DNA of 64,000 nt from an uncultured Clostridia bacterium (lineage in GTDB: Bacteria > Bacillota > Clostridia > Oscillospirales > Ruminococcaceae). The first letter of the stretch is position 1. The number at the start of each line of letters is the position of its first letter. Below, in pieces: positions 56,738 to 64,000 of this stretch. The stretch covers positions 1 to 64,000 of the forward strand of contig CANRKB010000007.1 of NCBI GenBank assembly GCA_947631115.1. The letters are read 5' to 3'. The notes beneath the pieces are model-generated. The model saw only the letters and a program-made list of their open reading frames with translations. It did not search any database and was not told where the DNA came from. The position numbers were made by a program, and so were the translations under genes.

Positions 56738-57547
56738 TCAGAAATTGTCTTTATATATTACCGCAACGGAAATATCGTCCCTGCTGCCGCTAAGCGAGCG
56801 CGTTCTGAGATGTTCTTCGAGAGCGTCTGCGGTGTCGGTTTCGATAGCCGAGAAGATCCTTTTCCCGAATTTCATAAAATCCCCGACATTCACAAACGAA
56901 TTTATCAGCCCGTCGCTTGAAAGCGAAACGCCCGAAAAGTTCCCCTCGCTGTAAAATGAACGGAAGCTTTCAATGGCGTTGCTGTCGCAAAGCGAAGTCG
57001 TAAGATTTCCGACAAGCTCCGCGTCGTCCGGCATAGGGCAGAATATCTCTCCGTCCTTTTGCACGAGAAAGTTCCCGTCGCCTATCTGAAGTCCGAAACA
57101 GCCCTTTTCGCTAATGCCTGCGACAATAAGCGTCGCTCCGTACATGACTTCGTTCGTTATGCCGCCGTATTTTTCGCAGACAGCCCTTTCGCTTTCACTA
57201 AGCGGATTTTCCCGAATATGTTCGGTTATCTCGCTGTTCCAGCCGCAGATTATGTTTGCGGCGATTCTCCGTGCGGCGTTAACGCGGTCGTTTTGAAATA
57301 TCCTGTCGATACCGCCGTTCTGCGCGGCAAAATCACTGACGGAACGCATTGCGATATTGACAGCCATTTCGCTTCCGAACGCGCTGCGAAAATGTCTTTC
57401 GCTGCCGTGACCGTCGGAAAGCACGGCTAATGCCAAGTCTTCCGACAGGCAGACCTTTGCGCTGTCCTGGCAGGGCAGACCCTCGCACTCGTGAGAAGCG
57501 CCGCACACCGACAGAGCGTATCCCCTGAATTTTTTGTTTTCAAGCAT
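56738..57547 (-). CDS. PP2C-family serine/threonine phosphatase
   Basis: A 269-residue protein phosphatase. SDGHGSERHFRS holds the metal-binding DGHG, VSLSSDGLINSF the second Asp, and SGSRDDISVAVIY the final Asp pair of the Mn2+ centre. It is cytosolic. The VWA gene lies 20 bases upstream and SseB 43 bases downstream. In TerY-type systems VWA and PP2C work with a kinase; none is found next to it. Confidence 0.88.
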   Translation of the reverse strand: MLENKKFRGYALSVCGASHECEGLPCQDSAKVCLSEDLALAVLSDGHGSERHFRSAFGSEMAVNIAMRSVSDFAAQNGGIDRIFQNDRVNAARRIAANIICGWNSEITEHIRENPLSESERAVCEKYGGITNEVMYGATLIVAGISEKGCFGLQIGDGNFLVQKDGEIFCPMPDDAELVGNLTTSLCDSNAIESFRSFYSEGNFSGVSLSSDGLINSFVNVGDFMKFGKRIFSAIETDTADALEEHLRTRSLSGSRDDISVAVIYKDNF

Positions 57548-57566
57548 AATTTACCCTATAGAGCAA

Positions 57567-58295
57567 TTACCAGCCCTCTTCTATATCGTCGCTTATTTCG
57601 GAGCTTTCGGCATACTCGCGTATCTGTTCTGCGGCAGTTTCCTGTTTTGTGCGGAAATCTTCTTCCGTTTCCGCAAGGCGAATACTCCTGCTGCCTATTT
57701 GAGAAGACGTTATTGCGACAAACTTTACGAGTTTTGCAAGCGCTTCGCCGTTATGCGCCGCGACAACACTGTCGGGGTTTTCGGTAAAGCGGGATAAAAT
57801 GTCTAAGTCTGCGTCCTCGCCTATTGCAACGGCGGCTTTTATTCCCGCGGAATACCAGCGGTTTCTGCGAAGTTCTTCCAGTCCTTTTTCAAAGTTGTCC
57901 GTAGGATAACCGTCCGACATAAGTATCATAACGGGCGCGAAAGACAGCGACGGACTGTTCATAAACGAATTTCTCGACAGCTTTGAGTTAAGTTCGGAGA
58001 ACGCGCTTCCAAGGTCCGTAACGTTTTCCGCGTCGAGAGGTTTCCATTCAAAGTTTTCGACAGAGATAGGCTCGGGATACATCCACTCGCTCCCGCCAGA
58101 AAATTTCAATACCGCTATTTTTATATCCGCGTCCGCTCCGCCTATCCCGCGTATTTCCGAAATAAGCTCTTCCATAACGGCGTTTACTGTTCCTATCTTA
58201 GAGCCGCTCATACTTCCCGAGCAGTCTATAAGCAGGAAAAGCACCATTGATTTTTTGGCGATCTCTTCTGCGTCGTCAAAGGGATTTACAGGCAT
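57567..58295 (-). CDS. VWA-domain protein, TerY-like
   Basis: A 242-residue protein. The VWA fold begins at residue 18 (VLFLLIDCSGSMSG, the MIDAS motif DxSxS) and continues with LMSDGYPTDNFEKGLEEL, typical of TerY-type VWA proteins. The ATG at 58295 has GAGGGAGG before it; the track start is too far upstream. The C-terminus is charged. It is cytosolic and, with the adjacent PP2C, resembles two parts of the TerY-phosphatase-kinase triad. Confidence 0.88.
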   Translation of the reverse strand: MPVNPFDDAEEIAKKSMVLFLLIDCSGSMSGSKIGTVNAVMEELISEIRGIGGADADIKIAVLKFSGGSEWMYPEPISVENFEWKPLDAENVTDLGSAFSELNSKLSRNSFMNSPSLSFAPVMILMSDGYPTDNFEKGLEELRRNRWYSAGIKAAVAIGEDADLDILSRFTENPDSVVAAHNGEALAKLVKFVAITSSQIGSRSIRLAETEEDFRTKQETAAEQIREYAESSEISDDIEEGW

Positions 58296-58437
58296 TTTAC
58301 TTCCTCCCTCAATAATTACATGAGCCGATACCGCGACGGGTAAAAGCCCGTTCTTTTGATTACACATTACAATTATATCATATTTCTTTTTATTCGTCAA
58401 GTTTTTTCTGTATGTTTTTTGAATATAAAATTTCGCA

Positions 58438-58468
58438 AAAAAGAGGGACCCTGAATAGGATCCCTCTC
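58438..58468 (-). terminator. Terminator of pilT
   Basis: Minus strand AGAGGGATCC-TATTCA-GGGTCCCTCT followed by TTTTTG. Confidence 0.85.
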
Positions 58469-58483
58469 GGTATGTTGATGTTT

Positions 58484-59533
58484 TTATGACATAAGTTTCT
58501 TTTCCATTTCGGGCGGGTTGTTTGAATATTCAAGCGCTGTCTGGTAGGAGATCTTTCCTGCCGCATACAGCTTTGCGAGAGCGTCTATAAGGGTCTGCAT
58601 TCCTTGTTGTGAAGCGCCCTGCATGGTGGTTTCCATCTGCGCTATCTTGTTTCCGCGTATGAGGTTCTTTATTGCGTCGGACCCGAGCATTATCTCATCG
58701 CACGCAACTCTTCCCTTGCCGTTTGAAGTAGGTATAAGAAGCTGAGCTACAACGCCCTGGATCATGTTTGCGACCTGAGTTCTTACCTGTTCTTTAGCGT
58801 CGGCAGGGCAGACGTCTATGATACGGTCGATAGTCTGCGCGGCGGACGAGGTGTGGAGCGTTCCGAACACAAGGTGTCCCGTTTCAGCGGCGGTAAGCGC
58901 AAGAGAAATGGTTTCATAGTCTCTCATTTCGCCGATAAGTATAACGTCGGGGTCTTCACGCAGCGCGCTTCTCAGCGCGTCGGAGAAGCTCGTAACGTCG
59001 CGTCCTATCTCACGCTGATGTACTGTCGCTTTGCCCTGGGTATAGCGGTATTCTATCGGGTCTTCTATGGTGATTATATGACAAGCGCGGGTCATATTTA
59101 TGTGCTGGATCATTGCGGCAAGAGTCGTGGATTTTCCCGCGCCCGTAGGTCCCGTTACAAGTATAAGTCCCTTGCGTTTTTTTGCAAGTTCGAGAAGAAT
59201 AGGCGGAAGTCCGAGTTCGTCGAGAGAGGGTATTTCCTCGTTCAGCAGACGAATGGAACAAGCGAGCTTTCCGCTCTGGTGGAACACGTTTACACGCTGA
59301 CGCGCGCCGTTCTTAAGCTCAAAACTGAAGTCAACGTCTTTACCCTTTGCAAGGATCTGTTCCTGTTCGGGAGTAAGGATAGACATAATTGTACGGTGAA
59401 CGACCTGATCGGACAGATCCTGATAAGGTCTGAGCTCGCCATGTACTCTTATAACGGTAGGCAAACCGACAGAAAGGTGAATATCCGAAGCTTTCATTTC
59501 GCGCGCCTGCATGATAAAATCTTCAAACGTCAT
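58484..59533 (-). CDS. pilT: Type IV pilus retraction ATPase PilT
   Basis: A 349-residue hexameric secretion ATPase. Motifs: GPTGAGKST (Walker A), LREDPDVILIGEMRD (Walker B), the HIS box GHLVFGTLHTSSA, and the retraction motif around IKNLIRGNKIAQMET (AIRNLIRE in the family), which marks PilT over PilB. It powers pilus retraction. No pilin, PilB or PilC gene is in this window, so the rest of the machine must lie elsewhere. It has its own terminator. Confidence 0.93.
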   Translation of the reverse strand: MTFEDFIMQAREMKASDIHLSVGLPTVIRVHGELRPYQDLSDQVVHRTIMSILTPEQEQILAKGKDVDFSFELKNGARQRVNVFHQSGKLACSIRLLNEEIPSLDELGLPPILLELAKKRKGLILVTGPTGAGKSTTLAAMIQHINMTRACHIITIEDPIEYRYTQGKATVHQREIGRDVTSFSDALRSALREDPDVILIGEMRDYETISLALTAAETGHLVFGTLHTSSAAQTIDRIIDVCPADAKEQVRTQVANMIQGVVAQLLIPTSNGKGRVACDEIMLGSDAIKNLIRGNKIAQMETTMQGASQQGMQTLIDALAKLYAAGKISYQTALEYSNNPPEMEKKLMS

Positions 59534-59724
59534 AACAAAATCTCCTTAAGTTATTAAATACTCCCGAATTGAGCGAGGCTTTCTTCGCTCGGTTTCGGAC
59601 ATATACATTTACACACATCATATTATAACATATTATTTTAAAATTGTAAAGAGCTTTATTAAAAATTTTTGAGTATAATTTTTTCGTTCATTTTACGGCA
59701 GCAGAAAATGATAATAATGCGCAT

Positions 59725-60435
59725 TTACGCGTTGTCAAAGTTAATACCCGTAATTCTGTACAGCTCTCCCACTTTTTCAAACGTTATGCGAAGCGTTCCC
59801 GAAGAGTCTCCCGCGGTAATGCTGTCGCCCTCAAGTTCGAATGAATAACCGTTCCCATGTAAAAATCCCGCGCAGAGGAGCTTGTGGTCGCAGTAAAACG
59901 AGCTTATTATTTCGACCGTCTGATTTGCAATATCATTGAGCGGCGCAGGCTCGAATATTTCATCGGGAAGCCCGTTTATCTGTACAAAAAGCGCTCCGCC
60001 CTTATACGGACAGCGGTAATAACAAACGTTGTTCTCCGCCGCTCCCACGGTTACCATTGAGAGGTTGTGACCGCTATGCAATTCGTCGAGCGTGAATTTT
60101 TCAAAGCGGATCTCCGCGCAGTCCGGCAAGTTTCGTTTTGCGCGGCGCGCGGGAGCAAAAGCGATTTCGGAAAGCCCGCTTTCGTTTACCGCCCAACCCC
60201 AGAGCCAAGTGTTTGAGCGGTAGTCCTCCGAGCCTATTATCCCGCAGTCAAACGTCTTTTTCCCGAAAGAGATAAGGCGTTCTCTGACGTCGACGTGCCA
60301 GCCGCTGTTTCCTATGACGAGCTTTCCCATGCGCTTCTGACGGTAAATTGCGTTTCCTGCCGAAAGCGACAAAAGGCTTAAAAAATCGCTTTTGTCGAAA
60401 TCAACCGGAGTTGTAAGTATGCTGATATTTTTCAT
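59725..60435 (-). CDS. DUF6882-like protein
   Basis: A 236-residue cytosolic protein. The segment SNTWLWGWAVNES with the earlier GIIGSEDYRSN resembles the DUF6882 signature (W-x-WGW). The protein also contains a later repeat of a beta-sandwich pattern. No function is known. It has GGAGC before the start. It has no close partner; upstream it diverges from the bPH-like gene at 60646. Confidence 0.6.
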   Translation of the reverse strand: MKNISILTTPVDFDKSDFLSLLSLSAGNAIYRQKRMGKLVIGNSGWHVDVRERLISFGKKTFDCGIIGSEDYRSNTWLWGWAVNESGLSEIAFAPARRAKRNLPDCAEIRFEKFTLDELHSGHNLSMVTVGAAENNVCYYRCPYKGGALFVQINGLPDEIFEPAPLNDIANQTVEIISSFYCDHKLLCAGFLHGNGYSFELEGDSITAGDSSGTLRITFEKVGELYRITGINFDNA

Positions 60436-60645
60436 CGGCTGCTCCTTTATTTAATGTTGTCAATTATCATTGTATCACAATTTCTCTAGAATTTCAACAT
60501 CGCTTATATTTTTTTCAAAAAATAATGACAAGCCGATAAAAATATGTTATAATCGTAGAGTGATTATATATTTATGTCCACGACATCCGAAAGTCCAATT
60601 CTTGAATTGTTGCAGCGTCTGAATCCATTCGCGGAAAGGAAGTTT

Positions 60646-61209
60646 ATGAACTTAAAGCAAGATGAAATAAAGCCTTTAGCGCGCGGAACAATGAACCTTA
60701 TAAAAAGTCCCCGCCTCTGGCTTATTCCCTATATATCGGTATTTGCACTCTGGGGAATAGCTATGGTCGTCATTTATCTTACGTTGTTTTCGGACGGCTC
60801 TTTTCCTTTTGTCATTCTGCTTTCGATAGTAATACCGGGCGTTATCGGCGGCATTATTTATGTTTCGGCAAAATCGGGAAAGCCTGCGGAATATATCGCC
60901 GACAGCGAAAAGTTTATTATACGTCAGAAGAACAAGCCCGAAGAATGTATTTACTATTCGGAAGTACGCAGCGTTACAATTGAACCTTTGTCTATGGGAA
61001 CTTTGCTCGAATATCTTCACGCGGGGTATACCGTGACAATCAAAACGGCTTATAGAAATTTAGTCTATTATTACGCTCTCAGCGGACCTTATTCAAAAAC
61101 CGCGCCCGAGGACACCCCGTTTGCTATAATAGGCAATAATATCCCAAAGCCGAAAAATAACGAAGAAAAAATTGTAGGATTAGAAGATTATCATGCGAAT
61201 ATTCCGTAA
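60646..61209 (+). CDS. Membrane protein with bPH-like domain
   Basis: A 187-residue protein. After about 24 polar residues come two helices (LWLIPYISVFALWGIAMVVIYL and FPFVILLSIVIPGVIGGIIYV), then a beta-rich segment YIADSEKFIIRQKNKPEECIYYSEVRSVTIEPL that fits a bacterial PH domain. The ATG at 60646 has GGAAAGGAAG; the upstream ATG at 60574 has no clear site but is possible since TATAAT lies at 60548. A similar plan occurs at 14431. Confidence 0.65.
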   Translation: MNLKQDEIKPLARGTMNLIKSPRLWLIPYISVFALWGIAMVVIYLTLFSDGSFPFVILLSIVIPGVIGGIIYVSAKSGKPAEYIADSEKFIIRQKNKPEECIYYSEVRSVTIEPLSMGTLLEYLHAGYTVTIKTAYRNLVYYYALSGPYSKTAPEDTPFAIIGNNIPKPKNNEEKIVGLEDYHANIP

Positions 61210-61263
61210 TAAAAGGCTTTGTGCAACTAATGCTTTATATGCGGGATAAACCGAATTCTTACC

Positions 61264-61390
61264 GGACTGCAGATAAAGCCCCATCTACGTCGTCAGAAGC
61301 CCAGCGGCAGGCACAAAGCCTAGCCGCAGGACTTCTTCCCAGTATCCGGGACTTTCTCTACAGTCTGAAGCAGGACTTTTTATACAGTTT
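61264..61390 (+). repeat. 127-bp hairpin element with matching ends, copy D
   Basis: It aligns over its full 127 bp with the minus strand of copy A (11126-11252): GGACTGCAGATAAAGCCCC at the left, ACAGTCTGAAGCAGGAC and TTTTTATACAGTTT at the right. The centre is a hairpin with the loop ACAAA and a bulged A also seen in copy A. Arms keep pairing although the bases differ. Lies just upstream of trmB. The track ORF 61221-61421 that crosses it is not taken as a gene. Confidence 0.85.
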
Positions 61391-61429
61391 GTTCTTATTT
61401 CTTATAATTGAAAGGAATTGAAAATCATT

Positions 61430-62101
61430 ATGCGAATGCGCCGTAAGAAAAACCTTGACGAAAGGCTTGAAAAATGCCGCGGGTCAATGCTTTATATGCA
61501 GTGTCAGAACGAGCATGCAAACGACCCGCTGTCCGAAGAATTTTTCGCCGACAGCAGAAAAACTTTCGGGAATGATAATCCGCTGTATCTTGAGATAGGC
61601 TGCGGAAAGGGAGGCTTTGCGATAGAATTTGCAAGGCAAAATCCCGATATAAATCTCATAGCCGTAGAAAAAACGCCGAACGTTCTTATAACGGGAATGG
61701 AAGCGCAGGAGGAATTAAAGCTCCCGAATCTTAAATTCTGCATGGGACAGGCGGAGTATCTCTGCCATTTGTTTCACGAGAATACTATTGACAGAATCTT
61801 TCTTAATTTCAGCTGTCCTTTCCCGAAAAATCATTATGCCGCGCACCGCCTTACGCACGAGCGCTTTCTGGAAATATACCGCGCCATCATGAAGCCCGAA
61901 GCGGAAATTCACCAGAAAACCGACAATATGCGCTTTTTCGAGTTTTCGGTAGAAAAGTTCTCGCAAAACGGCTTCGGCTTAAAAAACGTTTCGCTCGATC
62001 TACATAACAGCGGCTTTGAGGGGAATATTATGACTGAATACGAAAAGCGCTTTGCCGATCTCGGTCAGCCTATCTACAGGCTCGAAGCGTTTTTAAGATA
62101 A
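61430..62101 (+). CDS. trmB: tRNA (guanine-N7-)-methyltransferase
   Basis: A 223-residue SAM-dependent enzyme that methylates G46 in tRNA. The SAM site is EIGCGKGGFAIEFA, followed by AVEKTPNVLITGMEA. The family's NFSDPWPKxxH motif appears as NFSCPFPKNHYAAHR, with Cys and Phe in place of Asp and Trp, unusual but at the correct place. The start MRMRRKK is the family's usual one. The stop overlaps a possible start of the next gene (TAATG). Confidence 0.9.
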   Translation: MRMRRKKNLDERLEKCRGSMLYMQCQNEHANDPLSEEFFADSRKTFGNDNPLYLEIGCGKGGFAIEFARQNPDINLIAVEKTPNVLITGMEAQEELKLPNLKFCMGQAEYLCHLFHENTIDRIFLNFSCPFPKNHYAAHRLTHERFLEIYRAIMKPEAEIHQKTDNMRFFEFSVEKFSQNGFGLKNVSLDLHNSGFEGNIMTEYEKRFADLGQPIYRLEAFLR

Positions 62102-62112
62102 TGGGAGAGCCT

Positions 62113-63030
62113 ATGAAAAAGATAACGGGAAAATTTCCGAGTACGACCGAACTTTGCGATATTCGCTTTTATATCTACACCCCCGAAAAACCGAAAGCCG
62201 TCGTTCAGTTTTCACACGGAATGTGCGAGTTTGTGGAGCGGTATGAGGAGTTTGCAAAGTTCTTGTGTGAAAACGAAATTGCATTTTGCGGACACGACCA
62301 TATAGGACACGGAAATTCCGTGGCTCACGACGACCTGCTCGGCTATTTCGGCGCGCACGACGGCTATAAGAATATGGTGCGCGATATGCATAGAATGAAC
62401 GACATTATCCGAAAAACTTTTCCCGATATGCCTGTTTTCATTATGGGTCATAGCATGGGCAGCTTTATCGAAAGAATCTATCTATCCAGATACGCCGATA
62501 AATTCAGCGGAGCGGTCATAATGGGAACGGCGGGAGGAATAACGGGACAAGCTCCCCTTAGAAAACTTCTGGATACGGCGGTAAAAAGAAACGGCGACCT
62601 ATACCGCCGCAAGAATATAACAAAGATGGTCTACAGCGTTTTAAATCTGAGGACGGAAAACCGCCGCACGGAATTTGACTGGCTTTCGCGGGACGACGCG
62701 GACGTTGATTATTTTCTTTCAAATCCGAAATGCAATTTCACTTTTACCGTTGCGGGCTACCGCGATATGCTGAACGCGCTTCTTTGCTGCAACTCCGCGG
62801 CTGTCGTAGAAAACACGCCGACGGATATTCCTTTGCTGTTTCTCAGCGGCGGCATGGACCCCATAGGAGAATACGGAAACGGCGTAAGAAAAGCGGTCAT
62901 AAAATATCTCGAACACGGCTGCGACGTGAATTTGAGGATATACCGCGAGGCAAGGCACGAGCTTTTATTTGAACTTAACAAAGACGAAGTAATGAACGAT
63001 ATACTTGATTTTATATTAAAGCGTATTTAA
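62113..63030 (+). CDS. Alpha/beta hydrolase, monoacylglycerol-lipase-like
   Basis: A 305-residue serine hydrolase. The oxyanion FSHGMCEFVERYEEFAKFL, nucleophile IMGHSMGS, acid Asp in SGGMDPIGEYG and the final His in YREARHELLFE match the lysophospholipase/S33 group. Substrate is likely a lipid ester. The ATG at 62113 has GGGAG in front; the ATG at 62101 could also be used and overlaps trmB. Confidence 0.88.
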   Translation: MKKITGKFPSTTELCDIRFYIYTPEKPKAVVQFSHGMCEFVERYEEFAKFLCENEIAFCGHDHIGHGNSVAHDDLLGYFGAHDGYKNMVRDMHRMNDIIRKTFPDMPVFIMGHSMGSFIERIYLSRYADKFSGAVIMGTAGGITGQAPLRKLLDTAVKRNGDLYRRKNITKMVYSVLNLRTENRRTEFDWLSRDDADVDYFLSNPKCNFTFTVAGYRDMLNALLCCNSAAVVENTPTDIPLLFLSGGMDPIGEYGNGVRKAVIKYLEHGCDVNLRIYREARHELLFELNKDEVMNDILDFILKRI

Positions 63031-63040
63031 AAGAATAATC

Positions 63041-63069
63041 TTGACAATTATATAAATTTGTGATAAAAT
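63041..63069 (+). promoter_or_regulatory. Promoter of the SufC-like operon
   Basis: TTGACA 63041-63046, 17-base spacer, TAAAAT 63064-63069. AAGTTGGT occurs twice just after it, one turn and a half apart, a possible operator. Confidence 0.75.
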
Positions 63070-63112
63070 GTAAAAGTTGGTAGCAGATAAGTTGGTTATA
63101 ATTTTTCAAATA

Positions 63113-63140
63113 ATCTTACCTCTAACCTCTTACTTCTAAA
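63113..63140 (+). repeat. Short CCTCTAA-type heptamer tract in the sufC leader
   Basis: CTTACCTCTAACCTCTTACTTCTAAA in the leader, the same heptamers that fill other spacers. Confidence 0.65.
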
Positions 63141-63158
63141 AGGGAAGGACTTGATTTT

Positions 63159-63869
63159 TTGCTTGAAATAAAAGATTTATGTTGGACGACGTCCGACAAA
63201 AACGAAATATTAAAGGGCGTTTCATTTAAGACGAGCGGCGCGCTTACGGTAATAACGGGTCCGAACGGCGGCGGAAAGACCTCTCTCGCAAAGCTTATTG
63301 CGGGAGTTGAACAGCCGACCTCGGGGCAGATATTGCTGGACGGGGAGGACATAACCGCGCTTTCCGTTACAGACCGCGCAAACAAAGGCGTAGCTTATGC
63401 TTTTCAGCAGCCCGTCAGATTTAAGGGCATAACCGTAAGAGATCTCTTAGAGCTTGCCGCAAAGGACAAAACAGGCTATAAGGGATACTGCGATCTTCTG
63501 GGAAAAGTGGGGCTTTGCGCCGAAGAATACATTGACCGTGAGATGAGCAGCGCGCTTTCGGGCGGCGAAGCAAAGCGCATAGAGATAGCGACCGTTCTTG
63601 CGAGAAAAGCAAGGCTTTCCGTTTTTGACGAACCCGAAGCGGGAATAGACCTCTGGAGCTTTTCGAGGCTCGTTGAAACCTTTGAAGAGATACGAAAGGA
63701 AAGCGCGGGAGAGCTTATTGTTATCTCGCATCAGGAGCGTATTCTGAAAATAGCGGACACTATCATTGTCATAGCGGACGGAAAGATCCGCGTTTCGGGA
63801 CCGAGAGACGAAATTCTTCCCCAGCTTATGCAGGGAGAATATACCTGCTCTTGTCCGAAGAGATGTTGA
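63159..63869 (+). CDS. SufC-like Fe-S assembly ATPase
   Basis: A 236-residue ABC-type ATPase starting at TTG 63159. GPNGGGKTSL (Walker A), LSGGEAKRIEIATVLAR (signature) and LSVFDEPEAGIDLW (Walker B) match SufC, with the acidic EPEAGIDLW typical of SufC rather than transporters. There is no permease; a SufB/D-like gene begins 21 bases later. The pair resembles the minimal SufBC (SMS) systems proposed in anaerobes. C-terminal cysteines (CSCPKRC) are unusual. Confidence 0.88.
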   Translation: MLEIKDLCWTTSDKNEILKGVSFKTSGALTVITGPNGGGKTSLAKLIAGVEQPTSGQILLDGEDITALSVTDRANKGVAYAFQQPVRFKGITVRDLLELAAKDKTGYKGYCDLLGKVGLCAEEYIDREMSSALSGGEAKRIEIATVLARKARLSVFDEPEAGIDLWSFSRLVETFEEIRKESAGELIVISHQERILKIADTIIVIADGKIRVSGPRDEILPQLMQGEYTCSCPKRC

Positions 63870-63889
63870 GCGCAAACGAGGTAAATTGA

Positions 63890-64000
63890 ATGGATACGAA
63901 TTTTAACGATATAACTGCGGGAATGTTGAAAATCATTTCCGACTATGACGAAACAACGGGCTTTAAGGGCGCTTATAATATCCGCGAGGACAGTTCCTGC
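63890..64000 (+). CDS. SufB/D-like Fe-S assembly protein, cut at the window end
   Basis: 37 codons from ATG 63890 to the window edge (MDTNFNDITAGMLKIISDYD, then a segment with AYNIREDSSC). Open to the edge and directly behind the SufC-like gene, it should be the SufB/D partner, in which the reading of an N-terminal 'NIREDG' phrase is usual in the short Sms-type SufB. Identification relies mostly on context. GAGGT is upstream. Confidence 0.7.
   Translation, partial: MDTNFNDITAGMLKIISDYDETTGFKGAYNIREDSSC

Noticed and set aside
61221-61421. 66-residue ORF with KAPSTSS, also seen in 11077-11265
   Set aside because: The two translations match because both frames cross the same DNA repeat; base changes preserve hairpin pairing, not codons, and neither has a good ribosome site.

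Overview
The window looks like a chromosome segment of a low-to-mid GC, anaerobic, endospore-lineage Firmicute, most likely an Oscillospiraceae/Ruminococcaceae-type Clostridium relative. The clues are YqfC/YqfD sporulation proteins, a SCIFF ranthipeptide with its radical SAM maturase, a pyrophosphate-type phosphofructokinase, a SufC/SufB-like minimal Fe-S pair, the GGGtGRT protein with a NifU/IscU-like partner, and near-consensus TTGACA-N17-TATAAT promoters. I saw no phage, insertion-sequence transposase, CRISPR array or rRNA. One tRNA (Ser, anticodon CGA) is present.

Layout. 0-11 kb: small membrane protein and lipoprotein, PfkB sugar kinase, an autoregulated TetR/CPBP-protease pair, tRNA-Ser, a DUF308-like and a YfhO-like membrane protein, CCA-adding enzyme, PPi-PFK. 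11-14.5 kb: a roughly 600-nt structured RNA candidate on the minus strand, a DUF1292 protein, a 6S-like RNA candidate, DUF1015 protein, RimI. 15-26 kb: a MacB-like ABC fusion, MIF-like tautomerase, flavin reductase, uracil-DNA glycosylase, the SCIFF/maturase pair, an HtrA protease and yqfC-yqfD. 26-34 kb: a DUF4153/HTH/DUF2975 group, RadA, a DUF2809 protein, short MetH, HPF. 34-46 kb: orphan barstar, 1-phosphofructokinase, the GGGtGRT/IscU-like operon, PAP2, MntP, and a five-gene run of PASTA pseudokinase, pheA, ispD, ispF and an LRR lipoprotein. 46-55 kb: a minus-strand accessory block with two tandem ECF sigma/anti-sigma pairs, small secreted proteins (one intact and two decayed relatives), two paralogous lipoproteins and an ABC exporter. 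55-64 kb: SseB-like, PP2C and VWA genes, PilT, DUF6882-like protein, TrmB, an alpha/beta hydrolase, and SufC plus the start of a SufB-like gene.

The striking non-coding feature is a set of modular intergenic repeats: about 127-bp elements with matching ends and a central hairpin whose stem is kept by compensatory changes, 200-260-bp long inverted repeats, a roughly 400-bp composite repeat in two opposed copies, G/C-rich hairpin modules, and degenerate 7-bp tandem units (CAGTNNA and CCTCTAA types). One such element separates the SCIFF precursor from its maturase.

Working together: promoters and overlaps suggest that TetR controls its adjacent CPBP protease; scfA and scfB make a thioether peptide; each ECF sigma is held by its overlapping anti-sigma and probably controls the downstream secreted protein, lipoprotein and transporter genes; VWA, PP2C and SseB-like genes form a signalling-like operon; and SufC/SufB-like plus GGGtGRT/IscU-like genes point to Fe-S metabolism. 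All family names come from reading the sequences unaided; no database search was run.
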